Assembly (NCBI RefSeq): GCF_024763615.1
Contig: NC_077224.1
Coordinates: 55,624,712 to 55,688,711 of the forward strand
Direction of reading: 5' to 3'
DNA length: 64,000 nt
From: Phlebotomus papatasi
Lineage: Eukaryota > Arthropoda > Insecta > Diptera > Psychodidae
This document shows, in pieces, positions 12,201 through 24,200 of the stretch. Position 1 is the stretch's first letter. Each line of letters opens with the position of its first letter. The position numbers and the translations under genes are program-made. The notes beneath the pieces were generated by a model. That model saw only the letters and a program-made list of their open reading frames with translations, searched no databases and was not told where the DNA came from.

Positions 12201-15200
12201 NNNNNNNNNNNNNNNNNNNNNNNNNNNNNNNNNNNNNNNNNNNNNNNNNNNNNNNNNNNNNNNNNNNNNNNNNNNNNNNNNNNNNNNNNNNNNNNNNNNN
12301 NNNNNNNNNNNNNNNNNNNNNNNNNNNNNNNNNNNNNNNNNNNNNNNNNNNNNNNNNNNNNNNNNNNNNNNNNNNNNNNNNNNNNNNNNNNNNNNNNNNN
12401 NNNNNNNNNNNNNNNNNNNNNNNNNNNNNNNNNNNNNNNNNNNNNNNNNNNNNNNNNNNNNNNNNNNNNNNNNNNNNNNNNNNNNNNNNNNNNNNNNNNN
12501 NNNNNNNNNNNNNNNNNNNNNNNNNNNNNNNNNNNNNNNNNNNNNNNNNNNNNNNNNNNNNNNNNNNNNNNNNNNNNNNNNNNNNNNNAACACACAATCT
12601 ACCAGAGCTTTCGACACATATCGTGTCTTCTTCAGTGGTTCTTGGTTAGTCTTTCTTTGGATATTTTGTCAAGTTTTGGTCTACTTTTTTACACATCAGT
12701 TGGCTTGGCACTTGAAGTGTCAAGCCGTTTGCTGTGCAACAAAGAAAGAAAAGAAATTCGCTCCTAACTAATTTCAAACAACTGATGTGTAAAAAAGTAG
12801 ACCAAAACTTGACAAAATATCCAAAGAAAGACTAACCAAGAACCACTGAAGAAGACACGATATTTGTCGAAAGCTCTGGTAGATTGTGTGTTTTATTTTG
12901 GATTGCACCCAATACACCGACGCTCACCGGAAGGACATTCATGTCCTAAAAATACGAGAGGTAATAAAGGTTCTACTTATTTTAAATTGCTTTAGTACCC
13001 TCAGTCATAGCCTTATGCCCTAGACACACTTAAGACTTAAGCCGAGAGACGACAGTGGCAAATGATGGAATTGAAGTCTAACCGTTATTTCGAATATAAT
13101 TCCGCTAAGCCGTCTCTCGGCTAATCCTCAGGTCTGTCAAGGCCCTTCCCGTCAAATAATATCTGCAGATATCTTTAAGATTTCTGTAGAGAAAATCTAC
13201 ACCTCTACAGAATATCTGCAGATAAATTCTGTAGATATTCTTACGAATTTTATTTGGGCTTGGGACAAAATTCGTCAGAATATTTCGGCAGATTTTCTGA
13301 CGAATCTCTAAACGAATTTCTGTAGATATTCTGTAGATTTTTTCTACATTCCAGACTTTCCAGACAAGATGTGTCAGAAGAGATGGAAAAATTTTTCACT
13401 GAAGTTTGCAAAATTCTATAGAGTTATTCTTAGTGATATCACGGTGTTTATATAAAATAAAGAATTCTGCGACGCCGTGTTACAAGTAGAGAAAAGTGAA
13501 GTGAAAACTTTAAACAGAGTGTCGACCAAAATTTCGTGTTTTTGTATCATTCGATTGGCGATTTTTAAGAAATTAGTTTTTGCTCGCAGTTTTTTTACTT
13601 ATCTAAAATGTGTACTCGGTAATGCTTGTTAAGCAGAGCATACAATTTTCTTTATAACTTCTACAGTTTCTTCATAAATCAACAATATTTTTGTGAAGTA
13701 ATGGAGGTTATGCAGATTTTCTAGGGAGAAATTCTGCCGAGAATCTGCAGATTTTCTCTGAATGTACTAGAATATACCGTTAAAATTCAAAAAAATCTCC
13801 GAGTAAAATCGGCAGGTAGAGCAATGATTTGACGGGTTACTAACATTATTTTGAAGGTTTAAATTGATTTTGACCTTTCGTTTGTTCGCTGTCGTCAGTT
13901 TTGTGTGACAGGTCAGAGAAAAAACAGCAAAATTCCTTGTGCAACATTTTTCATTTTCAAAGTGCAAAAAAACCATCTTAGTTACTCCGACTGTTGCAAA
14001 TATTATATTTACTGAAAGGTATGTTATTTTACTTCATATATTTCGTTTAATAACCATAAAAAATTGAAATTGTGATTATTGGGAGCAGAAAATGAAGATA
14101 CTCTCTGGAGCCTTTTGGGTGGTTAGATGTAAAAATTAAAAAAAAAAAACAGTAATAAGCCCAGATAAGCTTATAGTAGCTGAGATTCTTCTGAACTGGG
14201 AATGTGTGAAAATTCTATTGTGAATTGCATTTTGGAGGTAAAGAATCGCGTAGAGCAAATGTTTTCTATTTTAAATAGTCTGAGTGCAGAAGGCCAACGG
14301 AAGAACAAAAGTTCATTGAAATCGGTTAATAAACATTAGAGATAGAGTCCGGTCCATATAGATATAGTAAGGGTCCCGATACAGTGGGTTGGTGTAGAAA
14401 TGGATGAGACCCATCGTTAGAAAGATCTCGATCTTAGTTACAATATATACTAAAATTTCATCGAAATCGCAAAATAAACACCAAAAATGCAGTCAGGTCA
14501 AGACATTTTTGATTATAGCTCGGGACAGGGAACATCGAGGGAGGAGTGCGATCCACCGTTGGAAAGGTCTCGACCTTAGCTACAACATACTAAAATTTAA
14601 AGAAAAAGCATCGTCTAGTTTTCGAAATATTAGAAATAAAATTTTCGAAAATCGATTTTTCGATTAATCGGATATTCGATTAAAGACGATTCTAGTGAAT
14701 AATTCTTGTTGTTATACGTAAATTGTGAAGTAAATTTAAAAGTTGTTCATTTTCAAAGGACTACTACTTCATTTCAGCAGAAATATCTGCATAAAAACCC
14801 ACGAAAGTTATGTTTTGTGAGTTCCAAAAAATGTTAAGCCTTGTTTGTAGTGTGTTAGTAACTGACTTGGCTATGAACTAGCTTAGTCGTCTCTGGACTT
14901 TAGTCGTAAGTGTGTCTAGGGCATAAGATATCTCTTCTAAAGGATTAACTCACAGGATAGTATGCTGAACACCGTTACGGCTTAAACCTAGAGATAGCTT
15001 ATCGCAATTATAATCAAAATAATGATTTGATTGCATTCCCATCAGTTTCCCCCTAAGCCGTCTTTTGGCCTAAAGCGTAAGTCTATCTACGGCACAACAT
15101 AAGAATGATCTTAGGAGAAATCGGCTCCCGGCGCCACTCTAAGCGACATCTATGATGTCAATTCAAATACCAAACAGGAGTTTAATCGTTTGGAAGAAGC

Positions 15201-18200
15201 TAGTGCTAACAGCAGTCGCTAACACAATTATCCGAGCATGAAAGTTAAACTACTGTTCACTATTCTTTTTTTTTATTTTTTTTAAAGGTGCCGTAAAAAT
15301 TATCGAATACTCCTGCTTCTATATTGTCAGTTTTTTAAAGCTTTTTTGTTTATTTACCGGTTAAATTATCTACCTTTAATCTTTAGAAATGGTCTAAGTC
15401 CAAATACAGAAAAAGTATTGAAAATAATTTGTGTAATATGAGTTAAATAATTTGAGGAAAGTTTTATTATTATCCCTAGTTATCTATAGTCTTATCAACT
15501 CTGAAATGTACTTCCTTGAATGATTAATTAGAAGCAGAAAAAAGTACTCACCGTCCAAGATCAAGAAGACTGTCGAGAAGATTGACGTTCTTGTTGTCTG
15601 ATCCGCTCGGGGAATCACTATGGAGACCAGGATCACCAGGATGGATGAGAAGGACGAGGAAGATGCCAAGGCAGGCATTGAAGAAGGATGTGGAGGCAAA
15701 GTAGATGAGTGTCCTCAGGGCAATTTTTCCATTCATGCGAGCATTTAGGCTAGCTGATCCGGCAATCAAACTGGAGATGATGAGGGGAAGGATCATGAGT
15801 TTGAGGACACGCATAAAGAGTTCTCCCGGATAGGAAATCAACATGATGTAGTCTTTGCTGAGGTTGAGTGGCCTCAGACTGAAACCTATTCCAGAAAGAG
15901 AGAGAGATAATTTTCAATTTATCAGCAATTGATCATCATTGAGGACAGACACATTCCAATTGACCCCTTGCGACTCTATTTGTGACTGCTTGGCGGCAAA
16001 TTCATCTCAATTGAATTGTAATCTGATGCTTATTTGTTCTTGAACTTGCAGATTTGCTTCAACATAAACAGACGAATTAATGGATAAGTCTTTCATTTTT
16101 TTTAGCTGACTTTGGATATATGCAGATTTCTTCGTGATAATCATGACGCACATTTGTGCATTCAAAATATTTTTGTTTGGAATGAAAAAATTTCCATGAG
16201 TCTCTATTCTTTTTTTATATAGAAAATCCATCCGCTAATTGGCTCATCGTCAAAATCCAATTTACGTTTCTCATGCAACTTTTCCTCGTCAATGTCCACG
16301 CAATGCATTTTCCGCCACATTTTCCGTCTCATTGCCATGCAGCCTGGCACAGAATGGTAGAGTTTTCGCATGCCAGAACTGTTCTCCATGTCAAGTCAAT
16401 TCCATTCATCGAGTTGGTTGCAAGTTCAAGAGGGGGCTCATCAATCGAAATATAAATTGCTACATCACGTGTCTAAATATCATCTCACATAGAGACACAA
16501 AATTCTCATGCAAAAACCACCGACGTCAAAGAATACTTCCTCCATGACAAATGAACTCCTTATCGTTCGATAAAATTATAATTCATTGCGTGGGATATTT
16601 TAATATTGTAGAATATTATTTGGAAATGGTAGGAATGGATTCCTATTCACGTTACACCACTGAATTGTCTTGAAAAGGGATGATTGCCCTTCTGAATAAT
16701 TGATATTCACCTCCAAAATTGATTTTCTCTTATTCGTTGGAATTGAATACCCAAGAAACAAAAACAAATTTGAACACATCAAAATTGGACTTTCGCTATA
16801 TTTACAACATTTCCAACCGTTTCTTTTTTAATTGAAGAACAATATAAATTTAAAAAAATATAAAATTAATTTAAAATATTATTACAGAAAAATTCTTTTA
16901 CACATGGAACAACACTTTTTTCTCAAAGAGGCCTAAGCTAAGTCTCGGCTAAGTTTCTAATCTGAAGCCCGCATAAAGCTTGAAAGCCTTGAAATATAGA
17001 CAGACTCATTCCCGCGAATATTTAGTTCGTAATCCCCTAGAAAAATTTACGACTTAAGCCGAAAGACGGCTTGGTGGGAAACTGATGAAAATGTAATTTA
17101 CTTATCTGAACACTATTTTGATTATTAATTACGTTGAGCCGTGTCTCGGCTTAAGTCGTAAGTATCTAGGGCATAAAATTTGGCAGTAAAGAATCATGTT
17201 ATGGAAATATATGCAAGGAACACTTTAATTCATTATCCTAAACCCTTAGAGTAGGTATGATAAGTTTGAGAAAATCCTTGACTGTTAAATTTTAGAAGCT
17301 TAATATTCCCAAAGATTAGTCTAAGTGTGTCTGGGTTCGATGATCTCAAAACCCTAAAGAACAATATTTTCAAAACCTTAGCTCAATGGATGGCTCAATA
17401 AACTTAAGGTTTAGCAAAGATTTAAGTTTTTCTATTAAAGAGTCCCGGTCAAGATCCCGGAGGGGCCGAAATCCTGAATGGGTCACAATCCAAAAAGATT
17501 AAGTTTTCCAAATCGATCAAAATCCCGAAAAACCAAAATTCCAAAGGCTAAAATCCGAAATTCTTACAAATATCATATCTACTCCCACGGTTGCACACGC
17601 ACTTGCTGGAATCAAACAGAAATTTTCTAGGTTTCGGAAATTTATTCCACTTATTGTCTTCCGTATAATTTCGTCAATTTCAGGATTTTAAGCGTTTTAA
17701 GTATTGAGTATTTTGGCTTTTCGGGATTTTGGCTCTTTTGGATTTTGACATTCGGGCTTTTGTTTTTTTTTAGATTGTGGTTTATTCGGGATTTCGAAAT
17801 ATTCAGGATTTCGATTCATTCGGGATCTTGGCTTTCCGGATTTCGACCCATTAGGGAATTTGCCTTTTCATAATTTTGACTTCACGGGATTTTGGCTTTT
17901 CGGAATTCTGGTTAATTATTAAATTTTGACCCATTTGGGATTTCGACCCATTCGGGATTTTCTCTGGCACCACTATTGATCAATAAAAAAAAATTCGCAT
18001 CTATTTGCATCAAAGATGAATGTTTCACTGAGAAGTCTTTTGGAGATTCTTTGAGGCTAAGTTATTCCGAAAAGCACTTTAGGAGTCATTTTCGGATATT
18101 CTTAGGTGATTTCATAGTAAACTCAAGACTTATACATTTCCTGAACCACTGGGAATAATATTGAGAATATGAATATCAATAGATACCGCTATTCCACTAT

Positions 18201-21200
18201 TTTGCTTTCCAGGAATTTTCGCGGAAGAATGATAGCTAATGCCTTTTATTGACGAGAGTTTCGATCTCAATGGGGCTGCTACATTAATGAACAGATTTCC
18301 ATCCTCACAGAGTCATGATTTTATTGAAAGAAAACAAGTTAACTAGATACTAGAAACCTTTCGTCGCGGAAAGTATGTATAGCGCGTTCAATACCGTTCT
18401 GTTCCGAATTGCAAAATGCCTCTTATTCCTATAGGTATCGCTTAATTCGATCTGAATAGCAGCATTCTACACTCGCGTATTTTCTTGTATTTTAAAATTT
18501 TCCAATATGTATTTAAATAATATACACAAAAAGTAATCTAGAGCAGACAAAGAATCAATTTATGTAGGGTAAAGTGGTACAAGTTGGACAATGGTACAAT
18601 TTGGACAAGGCTTTTTGTCTTGATAAATTTAGTACTTCATTTTTATTTATATATTTTTAATGCTTTAGTTTTATAATTTGGTTCCTTGTGGTTAAAAACA
18701 AATTTTGTACTGTATTTATCAAGAAAAAAGCCATGTCCAACTTGTATCGGCGAATTGTCCAACTTGTAACACTAATTCCAAATTATATCACTTTACCCTA
18801 TGTGTTCAATAATTTTTCAAAATTTAAACTTGAAACTTGAAGTTTCCGAATTTGGAACAAAAAAGGCTACTTGGGTTAGCGAGTCATATAAAAGCCTAAG
18901 ATCTTGGTAAATAATTTAATAAATCAGAATGACTGAAACCTCTATAAATACTGTGAGAATCTTTGAAAATTAATGAATTTTCCCAGAAAATTTATCACAA
19001 TATTTAATGGTAAAATAATTAAATTTTAATAACGCTTACTTTTAGTATTGATATGCCCCTACCGAAGATCCACATTAGAGTACTCATAAAATGTCATGTT
19101 ATTTACCAGTTAGCAGGAAAATGATTCTACCGTCTATTTCTGACTAAAATTGCAGTTATACATAAATTATAATTTTGAAGCGTTATTTTGAAATGCAAAG
19201 GTGGGAGCTTACCAACTGCTTATAAAAGTTTTGTTTAACAAATATATAAAAGCAGATGGAAACTAAACATTCCACTAAAATATTGCTTTTTATTGAAACT
19301 TGTGTTTGTTGATTTATTTCTTCATACCAAGAAATATTTTTCATTAAAGAAAAAACTTAACAGAAAATAATAATGCTCCAAGTATGCTTTTAAAATATTT
19401 GATACCAGTTAATAAAAGCTTTTATGTATGATGTCAGAAAAATCTTAATATTTCTCGTCTATTTTGTAAAGTAAAGAATTATTTTGAGGAACTTTTAGTA
19501 TCGAACTTTTTTCCGAAAGATAGATCCATGAAAATAGTATTTTGTTAGTTTACTGATACATTAGAATGACAACACTTTTTGGCAACACTTTAGTGAACCT
19601 TCTAATGTGTATAGAAATTCTGTAACAGTCAAGGGGAATTCATAAACTGTTTTTATTGCATGCTTTTACTCTTTACGTTATAAACTAATATAATTAAAAC
19701 ATTTTATTGCTGCTTACGTATATCTGCAAAATTAAAAAAAAAATCTAATATTTCACAATCTTTAGGCTTTTAAAAATGAACAAGGCGTCAGTAATTAAGT
19801 TTTGAATCACATATAGTTAAATAACAATCTCTAATGAAGTACTTGTGGTACGTCATAAACTTAATTTCGTCTATAATATCTTGTATATCAAACTCTGAAA
19901 AGTGTATCTTGGAAGCAATTCCAAAAAAATGAACTTCTGTAAAAGATCTTTAAATTACAAAAAAAAGTCTTATTGAATTCATAACTGTTTATATTTCTGT
20001 CAAACAGATTTTATTTTAATATTTCCAGACAGATCAGGTACGTAAATACATTTTATTGTCTTTTTAAGTAATCATAAATGTACGTTTACCTTTTTTATAA
20101 CGAAAGTTATTTCAGAAGTCAAACACCTAGTCATAATACAAAATAAAGAAATATAAAAATTCAAATAAAAGTTACTGTAAATTGAAATAAGAATAAAAAT
20201 TAAATTACCAACATTTTTTTTAATTTAATTACCAATTGAAATGAAAATTTCAAACATTCTTATTTAAATTTCTTTCTTATTTAAATTAGATTGGTTAATA
20301 AATAATCTCCGTAAAGCAGTTTGTTCTTGAGAAATTCAAAAACGAATATTTTTCGTCAGAGATGAACGAAAAGATCGCCTAGATTATTCCAACAACATTA
20401 CTCACTAAAAACCGGAAATCATAATGAAAATCTTAGTTAACAGACATACGGCAAAAACAGATAAAATAAGTCATATCAAAAAACTTGAGATTTCTAAATT
20501 CCAAAACTAAGTACAAATGCACAGTACCTGCTCTCTTATTCGGATCGGAGTTATTCGGATTCATTCAGATCTCATCTTAACGGTTTTATTAAAAATGTAC
20601 TCAAGTTTATATAGTAAAAATTTGTTAATCAGAGATGTTTACGTTGAATAAATAGTTTATAAAAATAAAGAATTTTCTAATAATGATTTGTAAAATTAAT
20701 CATGTATTACAATACAGGGTGGCCCAATTAAAGTGCAACCTCTTAGAGCCTCTGTATTTTTTTTAATTCAGAATGAATTTTGTTGGTGTGAACAAGAATA
20801 TGTCAGAAATCTATCAATATTTGAGAAATCTATTTTATATTTTCGAAACATTAAAAATTTTATTTAAATTTTCAAATTTTAGAACCATTTAGAACGGCAT
20901 ACGATCCCTTCCCTGCCGATGAACGCGACGAAAACTGCCTGAACATGAGTTTTCGGAATATGAGAAAATTCACAACGAAGGACTAGCTTTAGCTCATTGA
21001 TACTTTGGTATATTTTAATCCTAATCCTGACCAACAAGATGACTCTTTTGGAGAAGTCAAACGATTTTACATCCGGAGATCGTAAAGGTCATTTTGCTCA
21101 AGAAATGAACAACGAAACACTATTCTTCATCCAAACTTGTTAGACGCAATTTTTTTCAAAGGTGTCAAGTTTGGTTCGAACTTCCAGTACTTCTTACTGA

Positions 21201-24200
21201 AATTTTTGTATGTCCATGGCTTCAAAAAACCTTCCAAAATAATTTCCAGATACATATTGTAATTCATTTTAACGCTACAGTCAGAAAATCCCAGTAGAAA
21301 GCGATAAATTTGCCTTCATGGAAGTGTAAACCTTCCACTGTGGTCCTTATGCCCTAGACACACTTAAGACTTAAGCCGAGAGATGGCTTAGTGGAAAATG
21401 ATAGAAATGTGGTTTAACCATTATTTCGAATATAATTACGCTGAGTCGTCTCTCGGCTAATCCTCAAGTTTGTCAAGGCCCTTACTTGCTTTCGATGGCT
21501 ATTCGAATGTTTGTTTGTTCATCAATCGCTCAAATAATGAAAGTATTTCTCATCAGAAAGGATGACCTTCTGCAACTGACCATCAATGTACAAGCGAATT
21601 TACTCTTTCACTCGACGGACCATAACATTTTTTGAGGATCGATGAAATTTTGTCCTTTTTGGGATTTTTAAGGCTTCATATAGATGTTCTTCTCCAAAAT
21701 TCGTTTCATTGTATGCGATACATGTGTCTCATAGATCGTTTGTTTTCAGCCGAGATGCGGATTTCGTTCAATTTTATTATTAACTTTGGAAACAATGATT
21801 AGTCCACCTTCATCAAAGCATTATAAAATGCTACTATAGTATCACTTTACCAAGTCATTTAGAAGAATGAAAAGTTCAATTACATTTAGGTTTTAAAGAG
21901 TTCAAACGATAGCTTCTTTCACCAGTTCAGTAAAATATAGCGATAACAAAATATCACGCCTGAGTTCCATTGCGGATTAAAAAAAATTACATAATATTTT
22001 TGGAAATGCTTTTATGAGCTTTTAATCAATATAATGAGCTATCATTAATCATTATGCAAAATATGAACCCGCTGTTGCCAAAATGGTTTGTAAGTTATGC
22101 GCTCAGAATCTTTTCCCTTTTTTCAGTCACCCTGTAAATTGTTCCAAAACCATTATTTATTAAAAACCGGAAATAGGAAAAGCAGAAATTTATAAATTCC
22201 GAAATTTTACTATGTAATGTAAAATGCCCTGGTAGTCGGCCCTGTAGTAAAATATAAGAGTGTGCCAAACGTTTAAGGCATTTGTAGAAGACAAAGAAAT
22301 TAAGAATATTAAATTTCATTTTCGGGAGCTTCGCGTAACTAAGAAAACCAGTAAGTACATCTTCTTGTAGTTTTCTATTTATAGGTTATTTAATTGCTCT
22401 TTAATAGCGACAAAATGAGTAAAAATCTCTTAATGTAACAAAACAAATGAGGTAAAGGTCATAAGATGTGTTAGGTAGAATAACTTACATAGGGGGATGT
22501 TGGGCGTTTTTGAATTGGGATACCTTTGAAACTCGACATTTTTCTCCTATTTATAAATGGAATTGGATATTACTATGATATAATTTCGCTGCATAAAGCA
22601 GTTTTGAAGCTAAATTACATTATGATAAGCCTCAATTCTTCACAGGTACTCAAATTGAGACGCTCACTCAGAGCAGAAGTGGAATGTTTTAATAGGAAAA
22701 TGCATATAATGGAGACCACTTCTGCTCTGAGCGTCTCAATTCAATGCTGCCTCACTTCCCCCTAGCTACTTGTACTACGCTATAGTTCGGTTAATTCTAA
22801 TAGAGCTTAAGGACAATTGTTTTAAATATTCTTGGATTCGAAAATGATCAGCTGCCAAAAAATCATTTAACCATGAAATTCAGATTAGTAGATATGTATA
22901 TCTAAAATTACTTATTAAACCTAATTAATTAAACGTAATCATCTTATCTTTGTTAAGTGGATTTAAAATAATAAAATTTATTTTTGTTGATTTTTTCTGT
23001 ACTCTTTTAGAAATTACCTGTACAATTTTTTCGTTTTTGATTGTAAATTTTTTTGAACCTGTTCAAATTACGTATTCAAGCTTGAAAAACTATGAAATCG
23101 TTATTTAGGTATAACTTTACGTGTTACCACGACCACTAAAATCTTCTTCCAAGAGTTTTTTTTATTTTTACTAAATTTTATTTCAACGTTTATTTCTGGG
23201 ATTATTCTTTAAATCACTCTTTCAGAACTATGTTGTATTCAAATCAGTATTCTACGATAAAACTAAATTTATTTTAATTATTTGTAACTTGTTTTTGTAT
23301 CAATTATTAACCTTTAAAGCTGAAACTCACCCAATTTTAAAATATAAGGGGAAGGGAGGCACCTTTGAATTGCGGTACCTTTGATATTGGGATTTTTTTC
23401 CTATTTTCCAAAAAAAAAGTGAAACTTGTCATAATGTAATTGAACTTCACAATGGGTATGTAAGGGTAAACTATATCGTGGTAAAGTCCAATTCTATTTT
23501 AAATAAGTGAAAGAACAATATATTAAAGGTACCCCAATTTATAGTTGCCTCACTTTCCCTTAATTTCATTGATATTAAAATAGTAATTTTTATGCATTCC
23601 ATTCTTTAAGTATTCACTTTCTAAAGCCATAAATACTGAAAATTCTAATATGCTTTTGCATCCTGAAATAAATTTTTAAACTTCAAATTTTTAATTCGTT
23701 CTTTAAAGATTGCATTATATTCACAAATAAATATCTCTAATTTTAAAGTGTCGATTTTCTTTAAGCAATTTTACTATAATGTAACAAACACTACTATAGC
23801 AAAGTTGAAGTAAAAATATTCAATTTCCACAGGTTTTTTTTTCCAATTTTAAAGCTTGTCACTAAAAGACTTTTAAAACTTTAAATGCTGAAAATTTTAG
23901 ACACTGTGAAATTGAGTAGTAAAATATTAAATTTCGTCAGCACAATATTAAAATTGAAGCAGAATTCAATTAAGAACTTGCAACTAAAAAAGTTATCATA
24001 AAATTTTTGAAAAAAAAGAAAATAAAGGATAATTCATTTTATTTCAAATTAGTCTCACTTTTATTAATATTCCGGTTATTATTGACTTAAATTTATAATT
24101 TTACTGATCAAATTTAATTCTTCACTGCTCATTTTTTTTTCTTTTCCCAAATTTCAAGGTAAGCTTGAAATTTGCGTAATTCTTCTGAATAAGATATCTT

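Noticed and set aside
12078..12617. Long ORFs made of X across the first gap (and similar at 42.0-42.8 kb)
   Set aside because: They are translations of N; not real.
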